Positions 62,580 through 64,000 of a DNA stretch of 64,000 nt are shown piece by piece. A model generated the notes under the pieces. It was given only the letters and a program-made list of their open reading frames with translations, was not told the origin of the DNA and ran no database searches. How positions within the stretch are numbered: position 1 is the stretch's first letter; every line of letters starts with the position of its first letter. The DNA comes from Pipra filicauda (Eukaryota > Chordata > Aves > Passeriformes > Pipridae), in NCBI RefSeq assembly GCF_003945595.2, contig NW_024104407.1, positions 434,001 through 498,000 on the forward strand, given 5' to 3'. The translations under genes were made by a program, and so were the position numbers.

Positions 62580-62593
62580 ATTTGGGGAGGGCT

Positions 62594-64000
62594 CTACCCA
62601 TGTTTGTTGCAAGCGCGCTGGTGGCTAAAAAGGCCAAAAAGAGATAGGCACGTCCGGTTGCAAAAGGCACAGCAGAAGGACTTCTTAGATGGTAAATTCT
62701 GCAAGGCACGATTCTTTCTGCATTGTCTTTTCTCCTCGAGAGTGATCCTGCGTGCTTTCTCAAAAGCACCAGCAGCGTTATAGATGGTGTGTCTCCAGGC
62801 CTCCCGACTGAAGGCCAGAGTAGACCAGTTAAGATGATCAATATGGCCAAGGCTGAGATGTTGTTTCAGGGAGTCCTTGTATCTTCTCTTTGGGGCTCCT
62901 CTCATGCGGCAGCCGGTGGCAAGTTCACCATAAAGCAAGATCTTAGGGAGGCGGTGGTCCTTCATCCTGGAGACGTGCCCTGCCCAGTGCAGCTGTGTTC
63001 TCAGCAACATGGCCTCAATACTTGTGACTGCTGCTTATTCTAGAACAGATGTATTGGTCACATAATCTGACCAGTGGATGTTTAGGACTGTGCAGAGACA
63101 GCATTGATGGAAGCATTCTAGGAGACGCAGGTGGTGGTGGTAGATGACCCATGATTCAGATCCATATAAGAGAGTAGACAGCACTATGGCTCTGTAAACG
63201 CTGATCTTTGTACTTTTCTTCAAGTGTTTACTTTGCCAAACTCTTTTATGAAGCTTTCCAAAAGCACTATATGCCTTAGCTAACCTGTTGTCTATCTCTC
63301 CATCAATCTTACCATCCGAGGAGATGAGGCTACCAAGGTAATTAAACTGCTGGACTGATTTGAGCTCTAATTGGCCAATGGTGATGTGGGGATGATGGAA
63401 GACTTCCTGAGGTGCAGGTTGATAGAGAACTTCTGTCTTCTTTAAGCTGACTTCCAGTCCAAAGAGCTCAGCAGCATCTGCAAAGCAGGATGTTAAACGC
63501 TGCAGGGCTGCTTCTGTGTGTGCAATAAGGGCAACGTCATCAGCATAAAGCAGCTCCCGGACAAGATGGTTTAAGGTCTTGGTGTGGGCCTTCAGTCGTC
63601 TTAGGTTGAAAAGGTTTCCATCAGCACGATATCGAATGTAGATACCGTCCTGATCCTCGAGGTCTGCTGTGGCCCTTTGGAGCATCATGCTGAAAAAGAC
63701 TGTGAATAGGGTTGGTGCAAGAACGCAGCCTTGTTTTACAGCACTGGTTATTAGAAAGGGCTCAGAAAGTGCATTTGCCATATCTGACTTGGCCGTGCTG
63801 ATCCTCATGGAGTGAGATGATCATTTTAAGGAACTTGGGGGGACAACCTAAACGTTCCAAAATCTGCCATAGACCTTTTCTGCTCACAGTATCAAAAGCC
63901 TTGGTCAGGTCAACAAAGGTTAAATAGAGACCTTTGTTCTGTTCCCTACACTTCTCTTGCAGTTGTCTGAGAACAAATACCATGTCTATGGTACTCCTGT
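62594..64000 (-). pseudogene. LINE ORF2: reverse transcriptase plus C-terminal CCHC finger, partial, two lesions
   Basis: This is the retrotransposon polyprotein that would copy its own RNA at a nicked target (target-primed reverse transcription). Three frame segments line up. 63762-63983 holds RT motif A (FVDLTKAFDTV), and the frame extends upstream as STID to the window edge. 63038-63808 holds AVKQGCVLAP, the catalytic YADD (codons at 63536-63547), the LKKTEV and FNYLGSLISSD motifs, LLYGSESW and a thumb. 62594-63034 holds LHWAGHVSRM, LLYGEL, RYKDSLKQHL and a finger C-x2-C-x12-H-x3-C near the end. Lesion 1 is a one-base frame change at about 63771-63785, probably an extra T in the TTT at 63774-63776. 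Lesion 2 is an in-frame TAA at 63035-63037, after which the same frame continues. Otherwise the frame is intact for about 460 codons, so inactivation is slight and recent, or the lesions are sequencing errors. Confidence 0.85.

Larger units (their letters stand above)
62545..64000 (-). mobile_element. Non-CR1 LINE (RTE-like non-LTR retrotransposon), 3' part, continues beyond the window
   Basis: The minus strand carries the RT-to-3'-end part of a non-LTR retrotransposon. The order is RT palm with motif A, the GVKQG-like motif B region, YADD motif C, thumb and connection regions, a C-terminal CCHC finger, a stop at 62594, and a 3' UTR of only about 45 bases that contains a hairpin (62566-62579) and ends in a GATGATGAT-type tail. 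CR1 ends differently (ATTCTATG repeats) and encodes RT peptides that do not match, so this is another clade. The VDLTKAFDTVSR, VKQGCVLAP, LLYGSESW, HWAGHVSRM and LLYGEL motifs, plus the very short microsatellite-tailed 3' UTR, make me favour the RTE group; L2-type clades are an alternative. The 5' part (endonuclease) must lie to the right of the window. The frame is already open at the window edge. Confidence 0.85.

Noticed and set aside
62723..63043. Plus-strand frame of 106 codons
   Set aside because: Antisense shadow of the LINE reverse-transcriptase ORF on the minus strand.
1..64000. tRNA, rRNA, snRNA, CRISPR, phage or bacterial operon features
   Set aside because: Looked for by eye and none seen; the repeats and composition show vertebrate nuclear DNA. 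A covariance-model scan would be needed to exclude small RNA genes.

Overview
This is a vertebrate, almost certainly avian, nuclear window. I find no convincing host protein-coding exon and no tRNA, rRNA, CRISPR array or operon. The bird assignment rests on the repeats: five clear CR1 LINE copies with the typical CR1 3' end (the ATTCTATG/ATTCTGTG terminus, read on the + strand as TAGAATCATAGAA when the copy is reversed), and three copies of one endogenous-retrovirus LTR family familiar from bird genomes. The background is AT-rich, CpG-poor and rich in homopolymer and T/G tracts, as expected for an intergenic desert or a very long intron.

Layout: 1-7253 is unique AT-rich DNA. A complete solo LTR (7259-8432) lies between 5-bp target-site duplications and contains a 39-bp minisatellite. 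A T/G low-complexity tract covers 10305-10533. A second, unrelated LTR with TATA, AATAAA and three ATTGG boxes covers about 12097-12538. Minus-strand CR1 tails lie at 16858-17237 and 18139-18425. The stretch 18426-33344 is unique sequence with a T/G tract at 26943, possible regulatory sequence around 28.0-29.1 kb and a CTCF-like site at 30.8 kb. A plus-strand CR1 3' end lies at 33345-34219. LTR copy 2 covers about 37460-38300, and a short minus-strand CR1 covers 42926-43070. The stretch 43071-55920 is mostly unique, with a TG microsatellite and an unexplained GC-richer block at 49.74-50.32 kb. A plus-strand CR1 with an internal deletion covers 55921-57171. LTR copy 3 (5' part only) lies at 60240-60572, followed by an unidentified coding-like stretch on the minus strand at 60.65-60.99 kb.

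The most notable object is at the right edge. From about 62545 to the window end, on the minus strand, lies the 3' part of a non-LTR retrotransposon that is not CR1. It encodes a reverse transcriptase with a YADD active site and a C-terminal CCHC finger, followed by a very short 3' UTR with a hairpin and a GAT-repeat tail. Over about 460 codons I see only one premature stop and one frameshift, so the copy looks young. Motif order and the short microsatellite-tailed 3' UTR suggest an RTE-like LINE. RTE elements in birds are exceptional and are known from horizontal transfer (AviRTE), so this is the best candidate for follow-up. The remaining elements are independent insertions and do not form a gene system.
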